A stretch of 64,000 nt of DNA, taken from NCBI RefSeq assembly GCF_030406905.1, contig NZ_CP129137.1:2855001-2919000 (forward strand). The letters run 5' to 3'. Below are positions 35,887 to 44,292 of the stretch, piece by piece; the stretch's first letter is position 1, and the number at the start of each line of letters is the position of its first letter. Under the pieces are notes generated by a model. The model was not told the origin of the DNA. It saw nothing but the letters and a program-made list of their open reading frames with translations, and searched no databases. The position numbers and the translations under genes are program-made. The stretch comes from Streptomyces sp. HUAS CB01 (GTDB lineage Bacteria > Actinomycetota > Actinomycetes > Streptomycetales > Streptomycetaceae).

Positions 35887-36888
35887 CTACTTGGTGTTGC
35901 GGGCCAGTTCGAGCGCGTACTCCGGGTACCAGTCGCCGGCCTTGGGGCCGCCCTTGCAGTCGCCGTCGGACTCGCCCGGCCGCTTCACCCACAGATAGGC
36001 GTCGACGAGCGGGTCACCGGTCTTCGTCGTGGGCTCCTCGCCGAGGGCGCGGCCCGGCGGGTTGCACCAGTTCTCCTTCGGATCGCCCTGCGTGTACGGC
36101 CCGTTGCCGTTGCGGCTGGTGTCGACCACGAAGTGCTTCCCGCCGACCTTGGCGGAGAGCTTGTGGCCGAAGTCCTTGCTGGCCCGGGTGGTCTGGAAGT
36201 TGGAGACGTTGACCGCGAAGCCGTCGGCCCGGTCGATGCCGGCCCGGCGCAGCGGATCGGGGAGGGAGTCCGGGTCGGCCCAGCCCGCGTTGCCCGCGTC
36301 CAGGTAGACCTTGGTGGCGGGGAGCTCCTGGAGCCGTTCGATGGCGCCCTTCAGCAGGTCGTACCGCTCCTGGTGGTACTCCTGCGGGGTGCAGCCGTCG
36401 ACCAGGTGCAGCACCGCGTCGGGCTCCAGGACGACGGTGGTCCGGCGGTCGCCTATGCCCTTGGCGACCTTCTCGACCCACGCGCGGTAGGCGTCGCCGT
36501 CCGATGCCCCGCCCTTGGAGAACTGCCCGCAGTCCCGGTGCGGGATGTTGTAGAGGACCAGCAGGGCGTCGCGGTCCGCCTTCGCGGCCGCCTCCGTGTA
36601 GCGCCTCGCGTCGCCCTCCGGGTCGTCGGGGCCGATCCACTCGCCCACCGGCTGGGCCGCGATCTTCTTGATCAGCTCGGCGTTGGCGCTGTCGCCCTCC
36701 TCGAGGTACGAGGCCACCTGCTTCGCCGCGTTGCCCTCGGGGTTGACCCAGTACGGGTCCGTCGCCTTCGGCTGCTGCGCCGTGGGCTTGTCGCCGTCGC
36801 CGTCCGAGGAGGAGCACCCCACCATCAGCAGGGCGGCCCCCATCGCGGCCGCCGCCCATCGGGCGCGCCCGACTCGACTGCCGTACAT
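35887..36888 (-). CDS. cslZ: GH6 endoglucanase lipoprotein (CslZ-type)
   Basis: A family-6 beta-1,4-glucanase of 333 aa. A lipoprotein signal (AAAAMGAALLMVGCSS, lipobox Cys ~25) places it on the outer membrane face. GH6 signatures are visible: WIGPD, TVVLEPDAV with the acid Asp, VYLDAGNAGW, and DTSRNGNGP. The start at ATG 36888 has GGGGGAG just upstream. It converges on cslA-glxA, consistent with a role in trimming the CslA polymer, as in other streptomycetes. The symbol is given by locus context. Confidence 0.9.
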   Translation of the reverse strand: MYGSRVGRARWAAAAMGAALLMVGCSSSDGDGDKPTAQQPKATDPYWVNPEGNAAKQVASYLEEGDSANAELIKKIAAQPVGEWIGPDDPEGDARRYTEAAAKADRDALLVLYNIPHRDCGQFSKGGASDGDAYRAWVEKVAKGIGDRRTTVVLEPDAVLHLVDGCTPQEYHQERYDLLKGAIERLQELPATKVYLDAGNAGWADPDSLPDPLRRAGIDRADGFAVNVSNFQTTRASKDFGHKLSAKVGGKHFVVDTSRNGNGPYTQGDPKENWCNPPGRALGEEPTTKTGDPLVDAYLWVKRPGESDGDCKGGPKAGDWYPEYALELARNTK

Positions 36889-37138
36889 CCACTCCCCCTT
36901 GGTGCACTGTGGTACGTGCCGGGCCACCCCCCAGGCGCCCCGCTGCCGGAACGAGTCCGGCCGGATCCATCCTGACACACGGCGTCCGCCGACCACGAAG
37001 CACCGAGGCTTCGCCGGCTGCGGCCGGCTGACGGCACGAGCGCGCGGCGCCGGTACCCGCTGCCCCCGCTCGCCGGACGGACGGCCGGGCCCGGACACGT
37101 GGTGGCGGCCCGTCGGCTTCCCCTCTCCGGTACGGGGC

Positions 37139-37810
37139 TCAGACGCCGCGCGCGTCCGTGAGGTACGCGGACACGACGACGTTCGCCGTGTACGAACTGG
37201 TCTTCTTGTCGTAGGTGCCGCCGCAGGTGATGAGCCGAAGCTCGGCGCGGCCCGGCCGGTGCGCCCCGTAGACCTTCCGGGCGTCGAACCGCTCCCGGCT
37301 GACGACCTGGACGTCCTCGATGGTGAAGACGGCGACCGACCCGTCGGTCCGGGTCACCCTGACCGTCTCGCCCGGGCGGGCCGAGCTGAGGCCGTAGAAC
37401 ACCGCCGGCTCGGTCCTGGTGTCGACGTGGCCGACGAACAGCGCCGCGCCTTCGGCGCCGGGCCGGGTGCCCGTGCCGAACCAGCCGACGGTGTCCGGCG
37501 TCGCGAACGGCGGCGGTTCCACCGCGCCCGTCGTGTCCAGACCGCGGGCGACGACGGGGGCCGAGACCCCTATCGAGGGGATGTCCACCTTGGCGGGTCC
37601 CACCGGTGCCAGCGGTTCACGGGCGGGCGGCAGCGGCACGCCGAGCGGACGGCCCACGGCCGCCACGTCCCCGGTCGTGGGGGCGGAGGAGCCCCCGGCG
37701 CCGTCACTGGCCTCACGGCCCCAGAGCCACAGGCCCATCAGCAGGATCGCCCAGGCCACTCCCGTGAGCAGCCGGCCGCTGCCCGAGGGTGTCTCGTCAC
37801 CGGCGGACAC
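37139..37810 (-). CDS. Class F sortase
   Basis: A 223-aa membrane-anchored transpeptidase with one N-terminal helix (LLTGVAWAILLMGLWLW). The catalytic residues are His128 (FVGHVDT) and Cys196 (LITCGGTYD), with an Arg in the C-terminal part. GTG start at 37810. It lies 6 nt downstream of the gene for a repetitive surface protein, so the two form an operon. Class F enzymes attach surface proteins to peptidoglycan; the substrate motif here is not obvious. Confidence 0.9.
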   Translation of the reverse strand: MSAGDETPSGSGRLLTGVAWAILLMGLWLWGREASDGAGGSSAPTTGDVAAVGRPLGVPLPPAREPLAPVGPAKVDIPSIGVSAPVVARGLDTTGAVEPPPFATPDTVGWFGTGTRPGAEGAALFVGHVDTRTEPAVFYGLSSARPGETVRVTRTDGSVAVFTIEDVQVVSRERFDARKVYGAHRPGRAELRLITCGGTYDKKTSSYTANVVVSAYLTDARGV

Positions 37811-37816
37811 GGCGGG

Positions 37817-38620
37817 TCAGTCCCGGTCCGGGGAGCCGACGCGTCGGCGGCGGGCGCTGCGGAAGGCCACGGCGACGGCCGCCGCGCCGGCCAGGAGCAG
37901 CCCGATCACCGTGTGCGGAGTGCCGGGGCCCTGGGTGTCGGCGGACTTGGCGTCCCGCGCGGCCAGTCGGTCGGCGGCGCCGCCTCCACCGGCGCGGACG
38001 GGGGCGACGGGGCTCTCGGCCGGGTCGGGGTCCTCGATCAGGTCCTCCGGGCCGTCGCCCTCGTCGGACTCGTCGTCGGAGCCGTCCCCGGAACCGTCCC
38101 CGCGGTCCTGGGACCCGTCGTCCTTCTTCCCGTCCTGGGACCTGTCGTCCTTCTTGCCGTCGTCCTTCTTGCCGTCGTCCTTTTTCCCGTCGTCCTTCTT
38201 GCCGTCCTGAGAGCCCTCGTCCTTCTTCCCGTCGTCCTTCGTGCCGTCGTCCTTCTTCCCGTCCTGGGACCCGTCGTCCTTCTTGCCGTCGTCCTTCTTC
38301 CCGTCGTCCTTCTTCCCGTCCTGAGAGCCCTCGTCCTTCTTCTCCTGGCCCTCACGGTCCCTTTTGGCGTTCTCCTCCTCGCCCTGCTTGTCATCCGGCT
38401 CGAAGCGGGAGGGCGGAGTGAGCGTGATGATCTGGAGGCGGTCGACGGCGCCGCTCTCCCGGCCGTCCTGCGGCTCGCTCCCGGGTTCCGCTCTGACGGG
38501 GTGGACCGTGTCCGTGAGCTGGGCACTTTCCTCCGCGTGCGCGGTCCCTGGAACGGGCGCCAGAATCAGGAAGCCGGCGGCCGCCCCTACGACACGGAGA
38601 GCAATCGGAACTGAACGCAT
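37817..38620 (-). CDS. Secreted surface protein with KKDDGK repeats and C-terminal anchor
   Basis: A 267-aa protein. The signal peptide (~1-29) ends AHA. A central segment (~95-190) is built of repeated DGKKDD / SQDGKKDD units, extremely charged, encoded by a 15-bp DNA repeat (~38105-38345). The C-terminus has a membrane helix (TVIGLLLAGAAAVAVAF) and the tail RSARRRR, a sorting-signal form, but no clear LPxTG. It is co-transcribed with the class F sortase and is its likely substrate or partner. The repeat number is likely to vary between strains. Confidence 0.8.
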   Translation of the reverse strand: MRSVPIALRVVGAAAGFLILAPVPGTAHAEESAQLTDTVHPVRAEPGSEPQDGRESGAVDRLQIITLTPPSRFEPDDKQGEEENAKRDREGQEKKDEGSQDGKKDDGKKDDGKKDDGSQDGKKDDGTKDDGKKDEGSQDGKKDDGKKDDGKKDDGKKDDRSQDGKKDDGSQDRGDGSGDGSDDESDEGDGPEDLIEDPDPAESPVAPVRAGGGGAADRLAARDAKSADTQGPGTPHTVIGLLLAGAAAVAVAFRSARRRRVGSPDRD

Positions 38621-38725
38621 TGTGAACCTCCTGGTGTAAAGAGATTCACGCGTTCCGCCCAGTTCCGCATCTCCAGGGGACCCGGACGGGTCAGTGCGCC
38701 GACGGGTCCGGCGCCTCCGACCGGG

Positions 38726-39505
38726 TCAGATCCGGTCCACGAGGTCGGCGATGGAGTCGACCACCTTGGAGGGCCGGAAGGGGTAGCGGTCGATGTCCGC
38801 GGGCGCCGTCAGGCCGGTCAGGACGAGGAAGGTCTTCATGCCCGCCTCGAGACCCGCCAGCACGTCGGTGTCCATCCGGTCGCCGATCATCGCGCTGGAC
38901 TCCGAGTGGGCGCCGATGGCGTTCAGCCCGGCCCGCATCATCAGCGGGTTCGGCTTGCCCACGAAGTACGGGTCCTTGCCCGTCGCCTTCGTGATCAGCG
39001 CGGCGACCGACCCTGTGGCGGGCAGCGGGCCCTCGGCGGACGGCCCGGTCTCGTCCGGGTTGGTGCTGATGAACCTGGCACCGCCGAGGATCAGCCGGAT
39101 CGCCTTCGTCAGCGCCTCGAAGCTGTACGTACGGGTCTCGCCGAGGACCACGTAGTCGGGGTCCTGGTCGGTGAGGACGTACCCGATCTCGTGCAGGGCG
39201 GTGGTCAGGCCCGCCTCGCCGATGGCGTACGCCGTACCGCCCGGGCGCTGGTCGTCCAGGAACTTGGCGGTGGCCAGGGCGGACGTCCAGATGTTCTCCA
39301 TCGGCACGTCCAGCCCCATCCGGGCCAGCCGGGCGTGCAGGTCGCGCGGGGTGTAGATGGAGTTGTTGGTGAGAACGAGGAAGGGCTTGTCGCTCTCGCG
39401 GAGCTTCTTGATGAAGGAGTCGGCGCCCGGGATCGGGACGCCCTCATGGATGAGGACACCGTCCATGTCGGTGAGCCAGGATTCGATCGGCTTGCGCTCT
39501 GCCAT
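38726..39505 (-). CDS. HAD-IIA family sugar/nucleotide phosphatase (NagD-like)
   Basis: A cytoplasmic phosphatase of 259 aa. Motif I reads LTDMDGVL with the Asp nucleophile and the general acid Asp two residues on. Motif II is VLTNNS and motif IV MIGDRMDTDV. The C2B cap has GLTTALHEIGY. Length and motifs match NagD-type HAD-IIA enzymes. ATG 39505 has AGGAG 8 nt upstream. It is not obviously linked to neighbours; the substrate is unknown. Confidence 0.92.
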   Translation of the reverse strand: MAERKPIESWLTDMDGVLIHEGVPIPGADSFIKKLRESDKPFLVLTNNSIYTPRDLHARLARMGLDVPMENIWTSALATAKFLDDQRPGGTAYAIGEAGLTTALHEIGYVLTDQDPDYVVLGETRTYSFEALTKAIRLILGGARFISTNPDETGPSAEGPLPATGSVAALITKATGKDPYFVGKPNPLMMRAGLNAIGAHSESSAMIGDRMDTDVLAGLEAGMKTFLVLTGLTAPADIDRYPFRPSKVVDSIADLVDRI

Positions 39506-39593
39506 GAAGCGGACTCCTGCCGTACGCGTAGTGCGATGTGCGGTGTGCTGACGGGGCGCCGCCACGACGATGTACCGGCGCCCTCCAGCCTAA

Positions 39594-41150
39594 TCAGGAA
39601 GCCGTGACCTTGACCCCGTCGATCACCCAGTACCAGTTGTTGGCCCCGGTGTAGCGGAAGCGGAAGCTCACGCTGGAGGCCCCCGCCGGGACCGGGACGG
39701 ACACCGACTGCGGCTGCGAGACCACGTCCGAGGTGTAGCTCCTGACCACGGCCGGCGTCCCGCCGTTGAAGGAGGCCAGGATCCGGGCGGTCTGGCCGCC
39801 CTCCTGGCGGTAGAGGGTCGTGAAGTCGAGGCGCACGGTGCTGCGGCCGCTCACGTCGTACGCGGGGGTGACGAGCGTGGAGTCGTAGCCGCCCGAGTTC
39901 GCCTTGTCGTCCCACTCGTCGGAGTCCGCGACGGCGAAGACGCCGCGCGAGCGCACGTTCAGCTCGCGCCACTGGTCGCGGTGGGTCCTGGACCAGAACT
40001 CGTCGGTCGCGAAGGACCAGCCGCGCCATTCGCTGACGCCGCCGGTGCCCATCGCGTTGTTGATCACGGACCAGCCGCCGGGGGCGGTGTGCGTGAAGCC
40101 CAGGACGGACGCCGGAATGCCCGTTTCGTCGACCCGGCCGGTGAGTGCGGCCCGGAGCGAGTCGAAGGGGTCGTCGGTGCGCTCCTGGACGGGCTTGCCG
40201 TCGAGGCCCCAGGACGGGTCGGGGGTGACGCCGAGCTGCTTGAAGACGGTGGCGGCGACGTCGACGAGCCGGGTGTCGACGGGCCGGGCGCCGGCGGCGA
40301 TGCCCGGCCCTTGGGCCAGGACGAAGGTCCGCCGCTCCTCGATGGAGCTGCCGCCGTGACCGCCCGCGTCGACATGCCCGTGGTCGGTGGCGACGATGAC
40401 CGTCCACCGCTCGGTCGGGTACGCGGGCCGGGCCTTGATCGCGGCGAGCAGCCTGCCGAGGTGGGCGTCCTGGACGGCGATGGCGTCGAGGTACTTCCGG
40501 CCGGTGCCGGAGCCGTGCGCGACGACGTCGGTGTTGCCGAAGTAGACGAAGAGGACGTCCGGGTTCTGGTTGCGCAGGATCGACTCGGTCTCGCCGGCGA
40601 TGGTGGCGTCGTGACCGGGGTAGCCGTCGGCGTCGCCGTCGAGCACCAGTTTGGCGTCGGCGCCGGGGGTGACGGTGCCCTGGGTGTCCAGGGGCTTCCA
40701 GTCGACGGCGGCGTATGTGGACAGCTCGGGCCGCACCTGCGCCAGGCGGGCCAGGAACCCCGGGTACCTGCCGTAGTTCTTGCCGATGAAGGTGTTGTCC
40801 CTGACGCCGTGCTTGTCGGGCCAGACGCCGGTGGAGATGGTCGACCAGCCGGGGCCCGAGGAAGTCGCCGCCATGGGGGCGGAGTAGAGCAGGGACGTGC
40901 CGTACGTCCCGTTCGCCATCAGCGACTTGAGGTGCGGGGCGTCGGCTGCGTCGATCCGGTCGTGACGGAGCCCGTCCATCCCGACGACGAGAACCTTGTC
41001 CCTGCTGGTGCCGTTCGGGAGGGCGGGGGCGGCCGCCAGGGCCGCGGGGGCGTGGGTCAGCGCCGTGGCGGACGCTGCGGTCGCGGCGCCGGCCGCGAGC
41101 ACGGACCGGCGGGTGACTGCGGATCGGCGGGGTGTGCCGTGGGTCGGCAT
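39594..41150 (-). CDS. Tat-exported alkaline-phosphatase-superfamily enzyme (phosphodiesterase/NPP type)
   Basis: A 518-aa secreted metalloenzyme. The Tat signal is TRRSVLAAGAATAAS. The catalytic domain has the first metal Asp in VVGMDGLRHDR, a nucleophile region SSGPGWSTISTG, and metal ligands DAHLG and ATDHGHVDAGGHGG, typical of type I phosphodiesterases. From ~400 on is a beta-sandwich-like C-terminal domain (WYWVIDGVKV at the end), probably carbohydrate- or surface-binding. ATG 41150 has GGAGG 6 nt upstream. The likely role is phosphate scavenging outside the cell; the substrate is not defined. Confidence 0.88.
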   Translation of the reverse strand: MPTHGTPRRSAVTRRSVLAAGAATAASATALTHAPAALAAAPALPNGTSRDKVLVVGMDGLRHDRIDAADAPHLKSLMANGTYGTSLLYSAPMAATSSGPGWSTISTGVWPDKHGVRDNTFIGKNYGRYPGFLARLAQVRPELSTYAAVDWKPLDTQGTVTPGADAKLVLDGDADGYPGHDATIAGETESILRNQNPDVLFVYFGNTDVVAHGSGTGRKYLDAIAVQDAHLGRLLAAIKARPAYPTERWTVIVATDHGHVDAGGHGGSSIEERRTFVLAQGPGIAAGARPVDTRLVDVAATVFKQLGVTPDPSWGLDGKPVQERTDDPFDSLRAALTGRVDETGIPASVLGFTHTAPGGWSVINNAMGTGGVSEWRGWSFATDEFWSRTHRDQWRELNVRSRGVFAVADSDEWDDKANSGGYDSTLVTPAYDVSGRSTVRLDFTTLYRQEGGQTARILASFNGGTPAVVRSYTSDVVSQPQSVSVPVPAGASSVSFRFRYTGANNWYWVIDGVKVTAS

Positions 41151-41198
41151 CGTGTCCTCCGTCGGAGTGTGGTGACGTGATGGAAGTCGCGCCCAGGG

Positions 41199-41226
41199 CA
41201 ACGCCCCCGCCGGGGCGGGGGCGTTG
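41199..41226. terminator. GC-rich hairpin upstream of the phosphodiesterase gene
   Basis: CAACGCCCCCGCC and GGCGGGGGCGTTG are perfect complements with almost no loop (41199-41226). It could end transcription from the minus-strand LAxTG protein gene ~330 nt upstream. Confidence 0.5.
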
Positions 41227-41557
41227 GTCCGTGCCCGTCATCCTTCCGCGACCGCTGACGGGTCACCAGGGGCGTACGGTGAACTCCTGGCTGCGAGGGG
41301 GCCCGTGGCCGATTCGGTACGAGTGACGGCCGGTCCGGGCGGTGCCGGTCGGGCGGTGCGCCGCATCGCGTTCGGTGGGCAGCGTGCCGCCCTCCCCCAC
41401 TCGTCGATCAGCCGCGGCGCCCCGGGTCCTCACCGCGTCGTACTCGGTGCTGCGGCCGCGCTCGGGGACGCCGGAGCGTACGGGGGGACCGGGGGCCTGG
41501 TCGTTCGGGCAGTCCATGCCGGGACGTTGCCAGACGCCGGTGAACGGTCCGGCGGTC
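41227..41557. other. 331-bp stretch without a supported gene
   Basis: Between the hairpin and the stop of the LAxTG protein gene. Short open frames exist on both strands but lack ribosome sites or family features. Confidence 0.45.
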
Positions 41558-42712
41558 CTACCGCAGCCGGCGGCGCCTCATCATGACCAGCACCACCGCT
41601 CCCACGAGGAGCCCACCCCCGGCCGTGGCGATGCCCACCGAGTGCCAGGGGCGGGCACCGGTCGCGGCGAGCTCGTGCGCCTCCTGCCACGCCTTGCCGT
41701 CCTTGCCGGGCCCGTCGCCGGGAGCGGACTCGCTCGCCTCCGGTTCGTGGGCGGGCCGGGAGGGCCGGTCGGTGGGCTCCGGGCCGAGGATGTCGAAGCG
41801 GTAGTCGTTGGACTCCCCCACCCAGTCGCCATCGGCCCCCCGCCGCTGGACGACCGCGGCGTTCGCCACGACGGAGTCGGGGGCCGTGGTGCGGTCGGGG
41901 AAGGCGAGCCGCACCCGGACGGAGAACGTGCCGTCGGCCGGCAGCGACAGACCAGCGAAACCGCCCGAGCCCGCACCGAAGGCGCCGACGGCCTCCCCCT
42001 GGTCCGTCTTCTCGATGCTGACGGTCCGCCACATCTGCGCCGCTCCGTCGAAGAACTCCAGCCGGACCCGGTCCGGCGGGATCGCCCGGCCCTGCCCGGC
42101 GAGCACGACCACGGGATGGATGTTCAGACACGGCCGGCCCGTGGTGTTCGAGAGTTCGACGGAGAACTCGTGGGCGTCGCCGCCGGCCCGGTACTCCTCG
42201 GGACCACGCACGATGCGGGTGGCGATCGGGAACTCGGCCGCGTTCAGGTCGCCGCAGGACGGCTGCTGCTCGACGGGCGCCGCGCCGGGGACCGAGGGCG
42301 CTGCGGAGTTCGGCGCGGCGGGCTGGGGCGCGGTGGGCTGGGGTGCGACGGGGGGCGGGACCACCGGGAGCGGCGCCGCGGGTTGGGGGGCCACGGGTTG
42401 CTGGGGTGCCGGGGGCTGGGGGACCAAGGGCTGCGGCACGGTGGATGCGGGCGGGACGGGCTGCGGGGAGATGCGCCGGGGCGGGGTCCGCCGCGCCGCG
42501 GGGGCGGACTGGGGCGGTGCGGGCTTCTGCCGTACGGCGCCCGGCGGGGCGGGCGGAGGTGCGTCCGAGCGGGGCGGCGCGGGACGCGGTGCGGTCGAAC
42601 TCGGCGTCGCCGGTGCGGGCTGCGGGGTCACCAGGGCGTGCGCGGGGACCGGTCCGATCAGGACGAGGGCGGCCGTGACGGCTCCGGCGGCGAGGGCGGT
42701 GCGCAGACGCAT
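41558..42712 (-). CDS. Secreted Pro-rich cell-wall protein with LAxTG sorting signal
   Basis: A 384-aa surface protein. The signal peptide covers ~1-27 (ending AHA). A Pro/Ala/Gln-rich stretch to ~150 would span the wall. A folded domain at ~155-330 contains two Cys (SCGDLNAAEFP, RPCLNIHP), resembling beta-sandwich adhesin modules. The C-terminal sorting signal is LAATG, followed by a hydrophobic helix and RRRRLR. LAxTG is the motif of class E sortases in Streptomyces, and a class E sortase gene lies at 48542-49369. ATG 42712 has GAGG 6 nt upstream. Confidence 0.85.
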   Translation of the reverse strand: MRLRTALAAGAVTAALVLIGPVPAHALVTPQPAPATPSSTAPRPAPPRSDAPPPAPPGAVRQKPAPPQSAPAARRTPPRRISPQPVPPASTVPQPLVPQPPAPQQPVAPQPAAPLPVVPPPVAPQPTAPQPAAPNSAAPSVPGAAPVEQQPSCGDLNAAEFPIATRIVRGPEEYRAGGDAHEFSVELSNTTGRPCLNIHPVVVLAGQGRAIPPDRVRLEFFDGAAQMWRTVSIEKTDQGEAVGAFGAGSGGFAGLSLPADGTFSVRVRLAFPDRTTAPDSVVANAAVVQRRGADGDWVGESNDYRFDILGPEPTDRPSRPAHEPEASESAPGDGPGKDGKAWQEAHELAATGARPWHSVGIATAGGGLLVGAVVLVMMRRRRLR

Positions 42713-42820
42713 GGGGAACCTCAGCAGATCGCGGGCGTGGGCGGCGTCGGCAGCGACGCTGCCACGCGGCGGCCCGGCTGCCGTGCACCGACGCCGCCCC
42801 ACGACCTGAAAATCACACCA

Positions 42821-44236
42821 TTACGCCCGGTTGGCGGAGCCCGTCGCCTCCATGCGCCCGAACAGCGGGGCCAGCACCAACTGGGCCGCGCCCTCCGCGA
42901 CCGGGTACGCCCCGGTCTCGGCCAGCGCGACGTGCACGGCGTCGTCGCCGACCACCGCGCGGACACCCCGGACGAACGTCTCCCCGTCGGCGAGGACCGT
43001 ACGGCCGCCGAGCAGCACCTGGTCGACGTCGAGCAGGCGTACGAGGTTGGCCGCGCCGGTCCCCAGGACCCGGGCGGCCTCGCCGAGCTCACCGCGGGCG
43101 ACGGCCGCGAGGCACAGCGCCTCGATGCAGCCCCTGTTGCCGCAGGGGCAGAGGGGGCCGTCGAGCTGCACGACCTGGTGGCCGAACTCCCCCGCGCCGG
43201 TGCGGGCCCCCCGGTGCACCACCCCGCCGATCACGAGCCCGGCGCCCAGTCCCGTACCGAGGTGGAGATACGCGAACGACCCGGGCGCGGCCGTGGCGGA
43301 GCCGGGGGACCCGTCGACCGGGCCCGCCCCGGAACCGACGGCGACCACCGGGGTGGGCGGGTCCGCCACTCCCGAAGGGCGCACGGATCGCGGTCCCGGG
43401 CCACCGGCCGCCTGCGGTCCCGGAGTTGCCACGGGCTCGGACCCGGCACCGGATCCGGACGCGGCACCGGACCCGGAACCACCTGCGCCGTCCGGGCCCG
43501 CCCCGCCCACTCCCGCCGGCCCGGAATCCGGCCCCGGTGCCGGTGTCGGTCCCGGTGCCGGTGTCGGTCCCGGTGCCGGTGTCGGTCCCGACGCAGACCC
43601 CGAATCCGGCTCCGGCCGCGCCCGGAGCGCGAGCGCCAGCGCCGCCGCGTTCGTGTCCTTGTCCAGGACGACCGGCAGGCCGAGTCGTTCCGCGAGCTCG
43701 TCGCGGAGCGGGACGCCCGCCCATCCCGGCGCCCCGGTCACCCGGCCCGGCACTCCGCTCCAGTGATCGAGGGGCCCGGGCATGCCGACGCCCACGCCGA
43801 GCACCCGGTCCGGTCCGCCCGCCAGCAGCGCCCGTACCTCGCCGGTCGCCGCCGAGATGACGTCCGGCACCGCGCCGCCCAGGTCCAGCCCCCGGGTACG
43901 GGACGCGACGACCGTGCCGGCGAGGTCGACGAGGACCGCCGTCAGCTCGTCACGGTCCAGGTGGAGCCCCACGGCGTGCGCGGCGGACGGGACGAGGCGC
44001 AGGACCGTCCGCGGTTTGCCGCCGGTGGACGCACGACGGCCCGCCTCGGTCGCCAGCCCGTCCGCCCGGAGCCTCGCCGTGATCTTGCTGACGGCCTGGG
44101 GCGTGAGCCCGGTGCGCTCGGCCAGCTCCAGCCGGCTGATCCCGTCCTCGTCGGCCGCCCTCAGCAGATCCAGTACCAGCGCCGCGTTGTGGCTGCGCAG
44201 CACCGGAAGATTCGCACCCGCGTTGCTCCACTTCAC
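42821..44236 (-). CDS. ROK-family regulator with ~110-residue low-complexity insertion
   Basis: A transcriptional regulator of the NagC/XylR (ROK) type, 471 aa against the usual ~390-400. The N-terminal HTH (~20-65; ISRLELAERTGLTPQAVSKI) binds DNA. The sugar-kinase-like domain has VVLDKDTNAAA and the zinc/ROK motif CPCGNRGCIEAL. Between LALRARPEPDSG and PGSFAYLHLGTG lies an insertion of about 110 residues of Gly/Ala/Pro/Ser, including GPTPAP three times from an 18-bp DNA repeat. The conserved motifs flank it intact. The GTG start at 44236 is divergent from the oxidoreductase gene, whose promoter it probably controls. Confidence 0.88.
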   Translation of the reverse strand: MKWSNAGANLPVLRSHNAALVLDLLRAADEDGISRLELAERTGLTPQAVSKITARLRADGLATEAGRRASTGGKPRTVLRLVPSAAHAVGLHLDRDELTAVLVDLAGTVVASRTRGLDLGGAVPDVISAATGEVRALLAGGPDRVLGVGVGMPGPLDHWSGVPGRVTGAPGWAGVPLRDELAERLGLPVVLDKDTNAAALALALRARPEPDSGSASGPTPAPGPTPAPGPTPAPGPDSGPAGVGGAGPDGAGGSGSGAASGSGAGSEPVATPGPQAAGGPGPRSVRPSGVADPPTPVVAVGSGAGPVDGSPGSATAAPGSFAYLHLGTGLGAGLVIGGVVHRGARTGAGEFGHQVVQLDGPLCPCGNRGCIEALCLAAVARGELGEAARVLGTGAANLVRLLDVDQVLLGGRTVLADGETFVRGVRAVVGDDAVHVALAETGAYPVAEGAAQLVLAPLFGRMEATGSANRA

Positions 44237-44266
44237 CCCGCCATTGTGCGGTGCGCTTGCGCTTTG

Positions 44267-44279
44267 GCAACAGCGTTGC
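44267..44279. promoter_or_regulatory. Inverted repeat in the ROK/oxidoreductase intergenic region
   Basis: GCAAC-AGC-GTTGC (44267-44279) lies 14 nt before the oxidoreductase start and 31 nt from the ROK start. It is a plausible operator for the divergent pair. Confidence 0.5.
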
Positions 44280-44292
44280 TTAAGTGGGGCCC

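Noticed and set aside
33455..35992. 845-codon minus-strand frame opposite cslA and glxA
   Set aside because: Antisense shadow of two well-supported genes; no ribosome site or family motif.
41224..41586. Plus-strand 120-codon frame upstream of the LAxTG gene end
   Set aside because: No ribosome site or recognisable features, and it overlaps the end of a supported gene on the other strand.
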